64,000 bases of DNA from Heliomicrobium undosum. Its GTDB lineage: Bacteria; Bacillota; Desulfitobacteriia; Heliobacteriales; Heliobacteriaceae. The position numbers and the translations under genes are program-made. The stretch is taken from the NCBI RefSeq assembly GCF_009877425.1, contig NZ_WXEY01000009.1, positions 61,659 through 125,658 of the forward strand, written 5' to 3'. How positions within the stretch are numbered: position 1 is the stretch's first letter; every line of letters starts with the position of its first letter. This document shows positions 25,427-34,782 of this stretch, in pieces. The notes beneath the pieces were generated by a model, which was not told the DNA's origin, ran no database searches, and worked only from the letters and a program-made list of their open reading frames with translations.

Positions 25427-27097
25427 GTGAAACGCTCCAAGCGCTTCGAAGCCCTGGCAGCCCGCCCCGTCAACCAGGACGGATTCGTGGTCGAGTGGCC
25501 GGAAGTTGGTCTCATCGCCATGGGCAGCCCCAATGACCCCGTACCCAGCATCAAAGTCGTGAATGGGAAAGTCGTCGAACTGGACGGCAAGCGACGGGAA
25601 GACTTCGACTTCATCGATCAATTCATCGCCGACTACGCCATCGACGCCACCATCGCCGAAAAAGCCATGGCGATGGACAGCCTGGCTATCGCCAAGATGC
25701 TTGTCGACATCAACGTCTCCCGTGACGAGGTTGTCAAAGTGGCTCGCGGCCTCACCCCCGCCAAACTGGTCGATGTCTTCGACAAGATGAACGTCGTCGA
25801 AATGATGATGGCCGTCCAGAAGATGCGGGCTCGCAAGATCCCCTCCAACCAGTGCCACGTCACCAACCTCCAAGACAACCCGGTGCAAATCGCCGCCGAC
25901 GCCGCCGAAGCGGCCCTGCGCGGATTTGATGAAATGGAAACGACCGTCGGCGTTGTCCGCTACGCCCCCTTCAACGCCCTCTCCCTGCAGGTCGGCGGTC
26001 AGGTCGGCCGCGGCGGCGTCCTGATCCAGTGCGCCCTGGAAGAAGCGACCGAACTGCTCCTGGGCATGCGCGGCATCACCGCCTACGCCGAAACTATCTC
26101 CGTCTACGGCACGGAAAACGTCTTCGTTGACGGCGACGACACCCCCTGGTCCAAAGGCTTCCTGGCCTCCGCCTACGCCTCCCGGGGCCTGAAGATGCGC
26201 TTCACCTCCGGCACCGGCTCGGAAGTGCAGATGGGCTACGCCGAAGGCAAGTCCATGCTCTACCTGGAGATCCGCTGCATCCTGGTCACCAAGGGCGCCG
26301 GCGTCCAGGGCCTGCAAAACGGCTCCATCTCCTGCATCGGCGTGCCGGGCGCTGTCCCCTCGGGCATCCGCGCCGTCCTCGCCGAGAACCTCTGCACCAC
26401 CATGCTCGACCTGGAAGTCGCCTCCGGCAACGACCAGACCTTCTCCCACTCCGACATGCGCCGGACCGCTCGCCTGCTGATGCAGATGCTTCCGGGCACC
26501 GACTTCATCACCTCCGGCTACAGCGCCACGCCGAACTATGACAACATGTTCGCCGGCTCCAACGTGGACGCTGAAGACTTCGATGATTTCAACATCATCC
26601 AGCGCGACCTGAAGGTCGACGGCGGCCTGCGCCCCGTTTCGGAAGCGGAAGTCATCGCCGTCCGGAACAAAGCGGCCAAAGCCCTCCAGGTGGTCTTCCG
26701 CGAACTGGGCTTCCCGGCCATCACCGACGAGGAAGTGGAAGCGGCCACCTACGCTCATGGCAGCAAGGACATGCCGCCCCGGAACGTCGTCGAGGACCTG
26801 AAAGCTGCCGAAGAGATGATGAACCGCGGTATCACCGGCATCGACATCGTCAAAGCCCTGGCCAAGAACGGCTTTGCCGACATCGCCCAGAACGTCCTGA
26901 ACATGCTCAAGCAGCGCATCTCCGGCGACTACCTGCACACCTCGTCCATCCTGGACAAGGACTTCAACGTCGTCAGCGCCGTCAACTGCTGCAACGACTA
27001 TGCCGGCCCCGGAACGGGCTATCGCATGAGCAAGGAACGCTGGGACGAGATTCAGAACATCAGCCAGGCCATCAAGCCGTCCGACTTTGACGTTTGA
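25427..27097 (+). CDS. pduC: Propanediol/glycerol dehydratase large subunit
   Basis: Adenosylcobalamin-dependent diol dehydratase alpha subunit, 556 aa, the usual size. It holds the TIM barrel with the radical site and converts 1,2-propanediol to propionaldehyde (or glycerol to 3-hydroxypropionaldehyde). Family stretches are clear, for example [15 protein letters not shown] at the start, [15 protein letters not shown] and [19 protein letters not shown] precedes the GTG start at 25427. The gene is 20 bp after pduB and 22 bp before pduD. Which of the two diols is preferred cannot be read from the sequence. Confidence 0.95.
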   Translation: MKRSKRFEALAARPVNQDGFVVEWPEVGLIAMGSPNDPVPSIKVVNGKVVELDGKRREDFDFIDQFIADYAIDATIAEKAMAMDSLAIAKMLVDINVSRDEVVKVARGLTPAKLVDVFDKMNVVEMMMAVQKMRARKIPSNQCHVTNLQDNPVQIAADAAEAALRGFDEMETTVGVVRYAPFNALSLQVGGQVGRGGVLIQCALEEATELLLGMRGITAYAETISVYGTENVFVDGDDTPWSKGFLASAYASRGLKMRFTSGTGSEVQMGYAEGKSMLYLEIRCILVTKGAGVQGLQNGSISCIGVPGAVPSGIRAVLAENLCTTMLDLEVASGNDQTFSHSDMRRTARLLMQMLPGTDFITSGYSATPNYDNMFAGSNVDAEDFDDFNIIQRDLKVDGGLRPVSEAEVIAVRNKAAKALQVVFRELGFPAITDEEVEAATYAHGSKDMPPRNVVEDLKAAEEMMNRGITGIDIVKALAKNGFADIAQNVLNMLKQRISGDYLHTSSILDKDFNVVSAVNCCNDYAGPGTGYRMSKERWDEIQNISQAIKPSDFDV

Positions 27098-27119
27098 TCG
27101 GGAGAGAGGTGGAACAAGG

Positions 27120-27764
27120 ATGCAACTGAACGAGCAAGTGCTCCGTGAGATCGTACTGCAAGTCCTGCAAGGCATGGAAGCGCCGGCCGCCGCGCCCGCC
27201 AAGACGGTCGTCACCGGACGTCCCATGACCATCAGCGAAAAAGGCGAAGCCCGTCCGGGCGCGAAGAGCGACGAAGTCGTCGTCGCCCTGGCCCCGGCTT
27301 TTGCGAAATATCAGAACAAGACCATCGTCAACATCCCCCACAGCGATGTCCTCCGCGAAATCATCGCCGGCATCGAAGAAGAAGGGATGCGCGCCCGGGT
27401 CATCCGCGTGACCCGCTCCTCTGACGTGGCCTTCGTCGCCCATGACGGCACCAAGATCAGCGGCTCCGGCATCGCCATCGGGATCCAGTCCCGGGGCACC
27501 ACGGTCATTCACCAGAAAGACCTGCCGCCCCTCAGCAACCTGGAGCTGTTCCCCCAATCGCCCTTGCTCGACCTGCCGGCCTACCGGGCCATCGGCCGCA
27601 ACGCCGCCAAGTACGCCAAAGGCGAGTCCCCGACGCCGGTTCCCACGAAAAACGACCAGATGGCCCGGCCCAAGTTCCAGGCCAAAGCGGCCGTGCTGCA
27701 CATCAAGGAAACGGAACACGTCGTTCCCGGCGCCAAGCCGGTTGAACTTCAAGTACAGTTCTAG
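27120..27764 (+). CDS. pduD: Propanediol dehydratase medium subunit
   Basis: Beta subunit of diol dehydratase, 214 aa, which forms the cobalamin-binding face together with PduC. The N-terminal helix [16 protein letters not shown] followed by a proline-alanine linker is the encapsulation peptide type that brings the enzyme into the shell. The core has [10 protein letters not shown] and [19 protein letters not shown], characteristic of this subunit. GAGAGGTGG precedes ATG 27120. Confidence 0.93.
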   Translation: MQLNEQVLREIVLQVLQGMEAPAAAPAKTVVTGRPMTISEKGEARPGAKSDEVVVALAPAFAKYQNKTIVNIPHSDVLREIIAGIEEEGMRARVIRVTRSSDVAFVAHDGTKISGSGIAIGIQSRGTTVIHQKDLPPLSNLELFPQSPLLDLPAYRAIGRNAAKYAKGESPTPVPTKNDQMARPKFQAKAAVLHIKETEHVVPGAKPVELQVQF

Positions 27765-27779
27765 AAGGTGGTGACGGGA

Positions 27780-28295
27780 ATGAATGAAAAAATGCTCGAA
27801 GAACTGGTCCGCCAGGTGCTCGCATCGGTGACCCAGGCGCCCGCCGCGTCTGCCGCTCCGGCTCCCGCCCAAGCTTGCGCCAAGCTGGATCCTAAAGCCG
27901 ACTACCCCCTGGCCACGAAGCGGCCGGAACTGCTGAAATCGCCCACCGGCAAAAAACTCGGCGACATCACCCTGGACAACGTCCTAAGCGGCGCCGTGAC
28001 TGCCGATGATGTGCGGATTACCCCGGAAACCCTGCGGATGCAAGCGGAAATCGCCGACGGCGTCGGCCGCGTCCAGTTTGCCGCCAACCTGCGCCGGGCT
28101 GCCGAACTGACGGCCATCCCTGACGCGCGCATCCTCGAGATCTACAACGCCCTGCGCCCGTACCGCTCCACGAAAGCAGAGCTGTTGGCCATCGCTGACG
28201 AACTGGACAACAAGTTCGCCGCCAAAATCAATGCCGCTTTTGTGCGGGAAGCCGCCGATGTGTATGAGCGCCGGAACCGCCTGAAAGCGGAGTAG
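27780..28295 (+). CDS. pduE: Propanediol dehydratase small subunit
   Basis: Gamma subunit, 171 aa. The N-terminal helix (MNEKMLEELVRQVLASV) and an alanine-proline linker again resemble an encapsulation peptide. The core has DYPLATKRPELLKSPTGK, then TPETLRMQAEIA, and ALRPYRSTKAELLAIA near the end, all typical. GAAGGTGGTGACGG stands before ATG 27780, 15 bp after pduD. Confidence 0.93.
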   Translation: MNEKMLEELVRQVLASVTQAPAASAAPAPAQACAKLDPKADYPLATKRPELLKSPTGKKLGDITLDNVLSGAVTADDVRITPETLRMQAEIADGVGRVQFAANLRRAAELTAIPDARILEIYNALRPYRSTKAELLAIADELDNKFAAKINAAFVREAADVYERRNRLKAE

Positions 28296-28309
28296 GGAAG
28301 TGAACGCTC

Positions 28310-30133
28310 ATGGCCATTGTGGCGGGCGTCGATATCGGCAACTCCACCACGGAGGTATGCATCGCCCGGGTCAGTGATTCGGGAGAGATGCAGTTTCTGA
28401 GCAGCGGCATCATCAAAACGACCGGCATCAAGGGAACGACTGCCAATATCCCCGGGATCCGCATGGCCCTCGCCGACGCCCTCAAAAGCGCCGGCGTGGA
28501 CATGCACGATCTGAAGCAGATCCGCTTTAACGAAGCCACCCCTGTCATCGGCGACCTGGCCATGGAGACGATCACCGAAACGATCATCACCGAGTCGACC
28601 ATGATCGGTCACAACCCGGGCACACCGGGCGGACTCGGCCTCGGCGTCGGCAAGACGGTGGCTTTTGGCGAACTGGACCAGGTCCTCTCCGGGGAAAAGG
28701 TGATCGTCGTCATCCCGGCCGGCATCGACTTTGCCGATGCCGCCCAGTCCCTCAATTGGGCTTTTGACCGGGGTGTTTTGATCGAAGGGGCCATCGCCTG
28801 CCAGGACGATGCGGTATTGATCGCCAACCGGCTCGAAAAGACGATCCCCATCGTCGACGAAGTCACCCTCATCGACAAAGTGCCCCTGGGCATGCTGGCC
28901 GCTGTGGAAGTGACCGAGCCGGGGAACACGATCCAGACCCTGTCGAACCCCTACGGCATCGCCACCGTCTTCCACCTAACGCCGGAAGAGACCAAAATGG
29001 TCGTGCCCATCGCCCGGGCGCTGATCGGCAACCGCTCCGCCGTCGTCGTCCGGACACCCCAGGGCGATGTGAAAGCCCGCACCATCCCCGCCGGCGCGAT
29101 CACCATCTTCGGCCAGCGCCACCGCGAAGAGATCGACGTCGACGCAGGATCGACCAAGATCATGCAGGCCGTCGAACGGGTCCAGCCGGTCGTGGATGTG
29201 AAAGGGGAGCCGGGCACCAACGCCGGCGGCATGCTGGAGCGGGTCCGCCAGGTCATGAGCGACCTGACGGGCCAGCCCCTCAACCAGATGAACATCCAGG
29301 ACCTGCTCAGCGTCGATACCTTCATCCCCCAAGAGGTGCGCGGCGGCCTGGCCGGCGAGTTCGCCCTCGAAAACGCCGTCGCCCTGGCGGCGATGGTCAA
29401 GACGAGCCGCCTGCCGATGCAGCAGATCGCCGATCAACTGACGGCCCAGCTAGGCATCCCCGTCGTCATCGCCGGCGTGGAAGCCAACATGGCCGTCCTC
29501 GGGGCCTTGACGACACCGGGCACGGACAAGCCCCTGGCCATCTTGGACATGGGCGGCGGTTCGACCGACGCGGCCATCGCCACCCGAGACGGCAAGACCC
29601 ACTCGATCCACCTGGCGGGCGCCGGAGACATGGTCACCATGCTGATCAACTCGGAACTGGGTCTGAACGACATCGACCTGGCCGAGGACATCAAGAAGCA
29701 CTCCCTGGCCAAGGTAGAAAGCCTCTACCATGTCCGCCTGGAAGACGGCACGGTGCGTTTTTATGAAGAACACCTGCCGCCCCAGGTCTTCGCCCGGGTC
29801 GTCATCTTGAAGGAAAGCGGCATGGTCCCCATCCCGACGACCCACTCGCTGGAGAAGATCCGCCATGTGCGCCGGGAAGCCAAGAAGAAGGTCTTCGTCA
29901 CCAACGCCTTGCGCGCCCTGGCCCGGGTGGCCCCCACCGGCAACGTCCGTCACATCGAGTTCGTCGTCATGGTGGGCGGTTCGGCCCTCGACTTCGAGGT
30001 CGCCGACATGGTGGCCGACGCCTTGGCCGAATACGGCATCGTCTGCGGCCGCGGCAACATCCGCGGGACCGAAGGTCCCCGCAACGCTGTCGCCACCGGC
30101 CTGGTGCTCACCTACACCGGCGACGGGAGGTGA
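28310..30133 (+). CDS. pduG: Diol dehydratase reactivase large subunit
   Basis: DdrA-type chaperone ATPase, 607 aa. With PduH it removes damaged cobalamin from inactivated diol dehydratase and allows exchange for fresh cofactor. The actin-like/Hsp70-like ATPase signature is at the start (AGVDIGNSTTEV) and again in ILDMGGGSTDAAI near residue 413, with VMVGGSALDFE near the C-terminus. The gene is 14 bp after pduE and 7 bp before pduH, so stoichiometric expression is expected. Confidence 0.93.
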   Translation: MAIVAGVDIGNSTTEVCIARVSDSGEMQFLSSGIIKTTGIKGTTANIPGIRMALADALKSAGVDMHDLKQIRFNEATPVIGDLAMETITETIITESTMIGHNPGTPGGLGLGVGKTVAFGELDQVLSGEKVIVVIPAGIDFADAAQSLNWAFDRGVLIEGAIACQDDAVLIANRLEKTIPIVDEVTLIDKVPLGMLAAVEVTEPGNTIQTLSNPYGIATVFHLTPEETKMVVPIARALIGNRSAVVVRTPQGDVKARTIPAGAITIFGQRHREEIDVDAGSTKIMQAVERVQPVVDVKGEPGTNAGGMLERVRQVMSDLTGQPLNQMNIQDLLSVDTFIPQEVRGGLAGEFALENAVALAAMVKTSRLPMQQIADQLTAQLGIPVVIAGVEANMAVLGALTTPGTDKPLAILDMGGGSTDAAIATRDGKTHSIHLAGAGDMVTMLINSELGLNDIDLAEDIKKHSLAKVESLYHVRLEDGTVRFYEEHLPPQVFARVVILKESGMVPIPTTHSLEKIRHVRREAKKKVFVTNALRALARVAPTGNVRHIEFVVMVGGSALDFEVADMVADALAEYGIVCGRGNIRGTEGPRNAVATGLVLTYTGDGR

Positions 30134-30140
30134 GCAGGCG

Positions 30141-30764
30141 ATGTCCAATGAACGGGCGCCGGCAAGACCGTCTGTCATCATCTTCTACGCACCCCACGAC
30201 GGTTGCCAGCGCAAGCTGCGGGAGTTGAACGCCGGACTCGAAGAGGAAGGCATCCCCGCCGCATCCCGGACCGTGGAGACGGGTGATCTGAGCCAGATCG
30301 CCCACCAGGCTGCCCATGCGTCCCAACTGGGCGTCGGCATCAGTGTCATCGGCGGCCTGGGGATGTGCATCCACCACCGCCGCCTGCCGGAAAACCGTCC
30401 CTTGTTCCTGCTCGATGAGACGGGAAGGCCGGCCGACTGGCGCCGTTTTGGCTACAACGCGGCGCGGCTGGTCAAGGGGACGGCCTTCAAGCTGGAATCG
30501 GATCCCGAACTGGCGATCCGAAGCGGGAAGGGCGACAAAGCGGCGGGAGCGGCGGGAGCGACAGGTCGAGCGGAATCAAGTCTCAGTAATATAGCAGATT
30601 CAACCATTGGAGCCGCCCAATCGGGCGTTGAAGAACCGCTCGATCAAGTGATCGCCCGGATCGTCGCCAAGATCCTGGCGGAGCAAGGCCCGATGCAAGG
30701 CAAGGCATCGAATCAAGGCGAGGCGAAGGGGGTGAACCCGTGGTCCAAAATGCCCTGGGGTTGA
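30141..30764 (+). CDS. pduH: Diol dehydratase reactivase small subunit, with C-terminal extension
   Basis: DdrB-type partner of PduG. Residues 1-125 show the family fold (VIIFYAPHDG, GVGISVIGGLGMCIHH, RRFGYNAARLVKG). After that comes an extra tail of about 80 residues: an alanine-glycine-rich linker and then the amphipathic stretch LDQVIARIVAKILAEQG, similar to encapsulation helices elsewhere in this operon but at the C-terminal side. The start ATG 30141 has GGAGGTGAG before it. The last 25 bp overlap the next gene. Confidence 0.9.
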   Translation: MSNERAPARPSVIIFYAPHDGCQRKLRELNAGLEEEGIPAASRTVETGDLSQIAHQAAHASQLGVGISVIGGLGMCIHHRRLPENRPLFLLDETGRPADWRRFGYNAARLVKGTAFKLESDPELAIRSGKGDKAAGAAGATGRAESSLSNIADSTIGAAQSGVEEPLDQVIARIVAKILAEQGPMQGKASNQGEAKGVNPWSKMPWG

Positions 30765-31378
30765 TTGAAGCCGTCGGCATGGCCGCAGCCGTTGAGGCTG
30801 CCGATGCTGCCGTCAAAGCGGCGAACATTGAATTGCTCGGTTACGAACTGACCAAAGGCGGCGGCATGGTCCTGATCAAGCTGGTCGGCGACGTGGGCGC
30901 CGTCAAGGCAGCCGTCGCGGCCGGCGCAGAAGCGGCCCGCAAAGTCAACAAGGTCGCCGCGACCCATGTCATCGCCCGCCCGCACAGTGAAATCAAGGGC
31001 GTCATCTTCAACCGGGAAACAGTCACCACGAAGGCGTCCGGATCGAAGGTTGTTTCCGAAACCCCGCCTGCGTCGGACGCTTCGACGGGAAGCGAACCGG
31101 ATGCCGAACCTGAGCCTGCGCCAGCATCTGCGCCCGAAGCGATCGCCGAACCGGCGAGCGAGCCTGTGCTCGAACCGGAGAGCGAACCAGTGATCGAAGC
31201 GGCGCCAGAGCCGGAGACAGAACCTGCGTCTGAATCGGTATCCGAACCTGTTTTGGAACCGGTATCAGAACTTGTGACAGAACCGGCCTCTCCATACACC
31301 TGCAACCTCTGCGGCGATCCCCGCTGTCCCCGGAAAAAAGGGGAGCCCCGCAGCACCTGCATGCACCACAAAGCCTAA
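30740..31378 (+). CDS. pduK: PduK-like shell protein: BMC domain, acidic proline-rich linker, cysteine motif
   Basis: 212 aa. Residues 1-90 are a BMC-H domain ([36 protein letters not shown]). A long linker of E, P, S and A repeats follows (about 115-183). The C-terminus has four cysteines, CNLCGDPRCPRKKGEP then TCMHH, able to bind an iron-sulfur cluster or zinc. PduK proteins share this plan and their metal role is unproven. AAGGGGGTG precedes the GTG start, which lies inside pduH. Confidence 0.85.
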   Translation: MVQNALGLIEAVGMAAAVEAADAAVKAANIELLGYELTKGGGMVLIKLVGDVGAVKAAVAAGAEAARKVNKVAATHVIARPHSEIKGVIFNRETVTTKASGSKVVSETPPASDASTGSEPDAEPEPAPASAPEAIAEPASEPVLEPESEPVIEAAPEPETEPASESVSEPVLEPVSELVTEPASPYTCNLCGDPRCPRKKGEPRSTCMHHKA

Positions 31379-31391
31379 GGAGGTATGACCG

Positions 31392-31673
31392 ATGCGAGGA
31401 GAAGCTCTGGGCATGGTGGAAACCAAAGGTCTCGTCGGCGCCGTAGAAGCTGCCGACGCCATGGTGAAAGCGGCCAACGTGAATTTGATCGGTTATGAAA
31501 AAATCGGTTCCGGCCTGGTCACCGTCTTCGTCCGCGGCGACGTCGGCGCTGTCAAAGCGGCTGTCGACTCCGGCGCCGTTGCAGCCCAAAAAGTCGGCGA
31601 ACTGGTCGCCGTCCATGTCATTCCCCGCCCCCATATGGACGTGGAAAAAATCATTCCCAAATTCGAGGCCTGA
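31392..31673 (+). CDS. pduJ: PduJ-type hexameric shell protein (BMC-H)
   Basis: 93 aa BMC-H tile, almost the same as the product of the gene at 24306, differing mainly in a few positions (VNLIGYEK against VILVGYEK) and in the last residues. PduJ is usually the most abundant shell protein. AAGGAGGT is ideally placed before ATG 31392. The pair probably arose by duplication, or is kept alike by gene conversion. Confidence 0.92.
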   Translation: MRGEALGMVETKGLVGAVEAADAMVKAANVNLIGYEKIGSGLVTVFVRGDVGAVKAAVDSGAVAAQKVGELVAVHVIPRPHMDVEKIIPKFEA

Positions 31674-31714
31674 TCCTTGTGTCTTCGGACGCAGGGCAGA
31701 AGTAGGTGAAACCG

Positions 31715-32371
31715 TTGGACTCCAAACTGATGGAACAGATCATCACCCAAGTGGTCATCGCCCTGCAGGAGCGCTTCCCCGATGGGGAAGCGCCTCCGAA
31801 GGGGATCCCCGTCGGCATCTCTAACCGCCATATCCACCTCTCCACGACGGACGCGGCCATCCTTTTCGGGGAAGGTCACGCCTTGACGAAGATGAAGGAC
31901 CTCAAACAGGAAGGCGAGTACGCCGCCGAAGAGACGGTCACCCTCATCGGTCCGAAAGGCGTCCTGCGCGGCGTCCGCGTCCTCGGTCCCTTGCGGGGCA
32001 AAACCCAGGTGGAAATCTCCTGCACCGACGGCTTCACCCTCGGCATCAACGCCCCGGTCCGCGATTCCGGCCAGACCCAGGGAGCGCCGGGGATTTCCAT
32101 CGCCGGTCCCTGCGGCGCCCTCATGCTGAGAGAAGGCGTCATCTGCGCGGCCCGGCATATTCATATGAGCCCCGCTGAGGCGGAAGCCCTCCGCCTCCAT
32201 GACCAGGACCGCATCAACATCGAGAGCTTCGGACCGCGCGGCGTCATCTTCAAAAACGTGCTGATCCGGGTCCACCCCAAGTTCCGCTTGGAGATGCACC
32301 TGGATGTCGATGAGGCCAACGCCGCCGGCCTGAAAAACAACGACCCCGTTTACCTCTACCGGCCGGAGTGA
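31715..32371 (+). CDS. pduL: PduL-type phosphate propanoyltransferase
   Basis: Phosphotransacylase that converts propionyl-CoA and phosphate to propionyl phosphate and CoA, recycling CoA inside the compartment. Two PduL beta-barrel halves are seen, with zinc-ligand histidines in ISNRHIHLS near the start and in ARHIHMSP in the second half. The N-terminal helix (DSKLMEQIITQVVIAL) is an encapsulation peptide. TTG 31715 gives that helix a clean start and has AGGTG six bases before; GTG 31706 is in frame too. No propionate kinase gene follows. Confidence 0.9.
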   Translation: MDSKLMEQIITQVVIALQERFPDGEAPPKGIPVGISNRHIHLSTTDAAILFGEGHALTKMKDLKQEGEYAAEETVTLIGPKGVLRGVRVLGPLRGKTQVEISCTDGFTLGINAPVRDSGQTQGAPGISIAGPCGALMLREGVICAARHIHMSPAEAEALRLHDQDRINIESFGPRGVIFKNVLIRVHPKFRLEMHLDVDEANAAGLKNNDPVYLYRPE

Positions 32372-32387
32372 AAGGAGGCGGGCGTTG

Positions 32388-33206
32388 ATGGATGAAGAAC
32401 TGATCCGCCGCGTGATGGAAGAAGTGATGCGGCGCATCCGCCAGGCCTCGGACGAAACAACCGCTGATAGCGCTCCCGCAACACCCCGGTCCTCTGTGAT
32501 GGCCATCTTCACCGGCGGCACCATCGGCAGAGAGGAGGGGCTCGCGGCCCTTAAAGAGTTGCAGGAAGACGCCTGCCACCTGACGGTCGTCCTCTCTAGG
32601 GCTGCCGAAACGATTATCGGCGCCGAACGGGTGCGCCAGCACCTGGGCGAAGACGTGACGATCGTGACGCCCGACTCTCCTTATCCCGGCAAGGCGCTCC
32701 GGCAAGCGGACCTGGTCATCGTGCCTGTGCTGACACAGAACACCATGGCCAAGCTGGCCCACACCCTGTCTGATACGTTGCCTACAACGCTGATCATGCA
32801 GGCGCTCATGCTGGGCAAGCCGGTCATCGCCGCCGAAAACGCCGCTGACCCTCGGGACAGTTGGCGAGCGGGCCTGGAGATGGATAAAGCCCCCATCGTC
32901 CTGGTGCGGGCCTTTCAGGAGAATCTGCGCAAGGTGCGCGACTTCGGCGTCAACCTGACCGATGTGCGCAACCTGGGCCGGGAAGCCCGGCGGGCGCTGG
33001 AACGTTCACACGCCGGCGGCAGGGAAGCGGCAGCGCCGCAAGCCGCTGCGCCGGCGAAAAAGAACCTCGTCGACGCCGAAAAAATCAAAGCCGTCGCTCT
33101 ATCGGGCGGGCGGGTCTACACCGTCGCCCCGGGAGATCTGATCACCCCTCTGGCTCGCGACACAGCCCGGGATTACGGCGTAGAAATTATCCGGGCGAAC
33201 ACCTAA
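32388..33206 (+). CDS. Microcompartment-associated flavoprotein
   Basis: About 272 aa. The N-terminal helix MDEELIRRVMEEVMRRI and a linker look like an encapsulation peptide. The centre resembles the flavoprotein (Pad1/UbiX, HFCD) fold: AIFTGGTIG, VVLSRAAE, the ADLVIVPVLTQNTMAKLA segment and LIMQALMLGKPVIAA. After residue 205 a second alanine-proline linker leads to a small C-terminal part (KIKAVALSGGRVYTVAPGDLITPLA). AAAGGAGG precedes TTG 32385/ATG 32388. An FMN-dependent role in aldehyde or cofactor handling is possible, but the reaction is unknown. It is not part of the classic Salmonella operon. Confidence 0.7.
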   Translation: MDEELIRRVMEEVMRRIRQASDETTADSAPATPRSSVMAIFTGGTIGREEGLAALKELQEDACHLTVVLSRAAETIIGAERVRQHLGEDVTIVTPDSPYPGKALRQADLVIVPVLTQNTMAKLAHTLSDTLPTTLIMQALMLGKPVIAAENAADPRDSWRAGLEMDKAPIVLVRAFQENLRKVRDFGVNLTDVRNLGREARRALERSHAGGREAAAPQAAAPAKKNLVDAEKIKAVALSGGRVYTVAPGDLITPLARDTARDYGVEIIRANT

Positions 33207-33242
33207 AAAAACCGGTGAGCCCGAGGAGGGGAGCGATCTTCC

Positions 33243-33533
33243 ATGTGGATCGGAACGGTTGTGGGAAACGTCGTCTCCACCAGCAAGGATGAGAGCCTCG
33301 TCGGCAGCAAGCTGCTGATCGTCAAGCCCATGTCCAACAGTTCAGCCAACAAGATCGGTTTGATCGTGGCCGTTGACACGGTGGGCGCCGGAAGCGGCGA
33401 ACGGGTGCTGGTCCTGCAAGGGACATCGGCCCGGCTGATTTTAAACAATAAAAACAGCGCCGTCGACGCCGCCATCGTCGGGATCATCGACAGCATCGAA
33501 CTCGACGAACGGCTGCTCAACGACGCCGATTGA
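33243..33533 (+). CDS. pduN: PduN/EutN/CcmL-type pentameric vertex protein (BMC-P)
   Basis: 96 aa BMC-P protein: MWIGTVVGNVVSTSKDESLVG at the start and the VDTVGAGSGERVLV core are typical. Five copies cap each corner of the polyhedral shell. GAGGAGGGGAG precedes ATG 33243. A strong GC hairpin lies just after it. Confidence 0.92.
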   Translation: MWIGTVVGNVVSTSKDESLVGSKLLIVKPMSNSSANKIGLIVAVDTVGAGSGERVLVLQGTSARLILNNKNSAVDAAIVGIIDSIELDERLLNDAD

Positions 33534-33550
33534 CCGGCTCCGCGAACGGC

Positions 33551-33588
33551 CGGCCCGATTCGCCCGCCACGGCGGGCTAATCGGGCCG
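33551..33588 (+). promoter_or_regulatory. Long GC-rich hairpin between pduN and pduO
   Basis: CGGCCCGATT, one unpaired base and GCCCGC (33551-33567) pair with 33572-33588 around a 4-base loop. No T-run follows, so it is more likely a processing or stability element that separates shell from cofactor genes than a full terminator. Confidence 0.6.
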
Positions 33589-33642
33589 GGAGCACCCACA
33601 CGGCGAAACACCGTCGAACAAGCCGGCAAGGGGTAATTTGCG

Positions 33643-34752
33643 ATGAAAGTCTACACCAAAACAGGCGACCGGGGCGTCACCAGCCTCTTCAGCGGCCAGC
33701 GCGTTCCCAAAGACCACGCCCGTGTCGAGGTCTACGGGACCCTCGATGAAGCGAGCGCCGCCCTGGGCTTAGCCAAATCGCTCACCAAAAATGAGCAGGT
33801 CCTGTCGATCATCCACCGCCTCCAGGCGGAACTCTTCGATGTCAACGCCGACCTGGCGACCGAACTTGGGGAGGAAGGGTCAAACCGCCGGTTGAGCTAC
33901 CGCCTCACCGACGACCATGCCCGCGCGCTGGAACAGGTGATCGACCGCCTGGAAGCCGCCCGGATCCCCCAAAAGGGATTTGTCATCCCTGGCGCCTCTT
34001 CCGCCGGCGCGGCCATTGACCTGGCGCGGACCATCGTCCGCCGGGCCGAACGGGCTGCGGTGAAGCTGTCCAAGTTCGCCGACGTCCACCCGCCCGTCAT
34101 GGTCTACCTGAACCGCCTGTCGGACCTGCTCTTCGTGCTGGCCCGCTTTGTGGATCAGGAAGAGATGGTTGACCAAGTGACCGCCACGGTGAAGCGCATT
34201 TTGTCCGAGCAATCGGCGGCTGAGCTTTCTCCCGAAGAGCGGTCGTTTTTTGAGCAGCGGGCTCTTGAGCCGGCAAATGCTGAACCGTTGACCCCTGAGC
34301 AGCCCGCTTCCAAACAGGCGGCTGCCGACCCCCTAACCGTGACAAAAAAGGCGGCTGCCTCGACGCTGCTCGGTCGCGCCAAAGCGATGATCGAAGCCGC
34401 AGAAGCAAAAGCAGCCGAAATCGGTGTACCCATGGTGATCACCGTCGTCGATGACGGAGGAAACCTGGTGGCCCAGCACCGGATGGATGGGGCCCTGCTG
34501 GCCAGTATCGCCATCTCCCGGGACAAGGCTTACACAGCGGTGGCCTTGAAGATGTCGACCGAAGCGGCGGCGGCCTTGGCCCAGCCCTACCGGGCGCTCT
34601 ACGGGCTGAACACCGTCGACGGCGGCCGGCTGGTCGTCTTCGGCGGCGGCATCCCCATCGCTGACGACGGCGTCATCATCGGCGCCATCGGGGTGAGCGG
34701 CGGTTCTGTCGAACAGGACATCGCCGTCGCGCAAGCCGGATTGGACGCCTGA
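33643..34752 (+). CDS. pduO: PduO-type cob(I)alamin adenosyltransferase with C-terminal PduO-C/HbpS domain
   Basis: 369 aa two-domain protein. Residues 1-190 are the ATP:cob(I)alamin adenosyltransferase (YTKTGDRGVTSLF, then VIPGASSAGAAIDLARTIVRRAE with the active-site arginines). A variable linker follows. Residues 240-369 are a PduO-C/HbpS-like domain (IGVPMVITVVDDGGNLVAQHRMD, VDGGRLVVFGGGIPI), which may bind haem or corrinoid. It makes adenosylcobalamin for the dehydratase, using cob(I)alamin from PduS. ATG 33643 follows AAGGGG. Confidence 0.92.
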   Translation: MKVYTKTGDRGVTSLFSGQRVPKDHARVEVYGTLDEASAALGLAKSLTKNEQVLSIIHRLQAELFDVNADLATELGEEGSNRRLSYRLTDDHARALEQVIDRLEAARIPQKGFVIPGASSAGAAIDLARTIVRRAERAAVKLSKFADVHPPVMVYLNRLSDLLFVLARFVDQEEMVDQVTATVKRILSEQSAAELSPEERSFFEQRALEPANAEPLTPEQPASKQAAADPLTVTKKAAASTLLGRAKAMIEAAEAKAAEIGVPMVITVVDDGGNLVAQHRMDGALLASIAISRDKAYTAVALKMSTEAAAALAQPYRALYGLNTVDGGRLVVFGGGIPIADDGVIIGAIGVSGGSVEQDIAVAQAGLDA

Positions 34753-34782
34753 GTACGCCGTGAAACAGGGAGTGAATGACCA

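Noticed and set aside
25403..27232. A 609-codon open frame on the minus strand opposite pduC
   Set aside because: It is the complement shadow of a GC-rich, codon-biased gene; the translation is D/G/V-rich without domains, and the pdu genes fill the plus strand.
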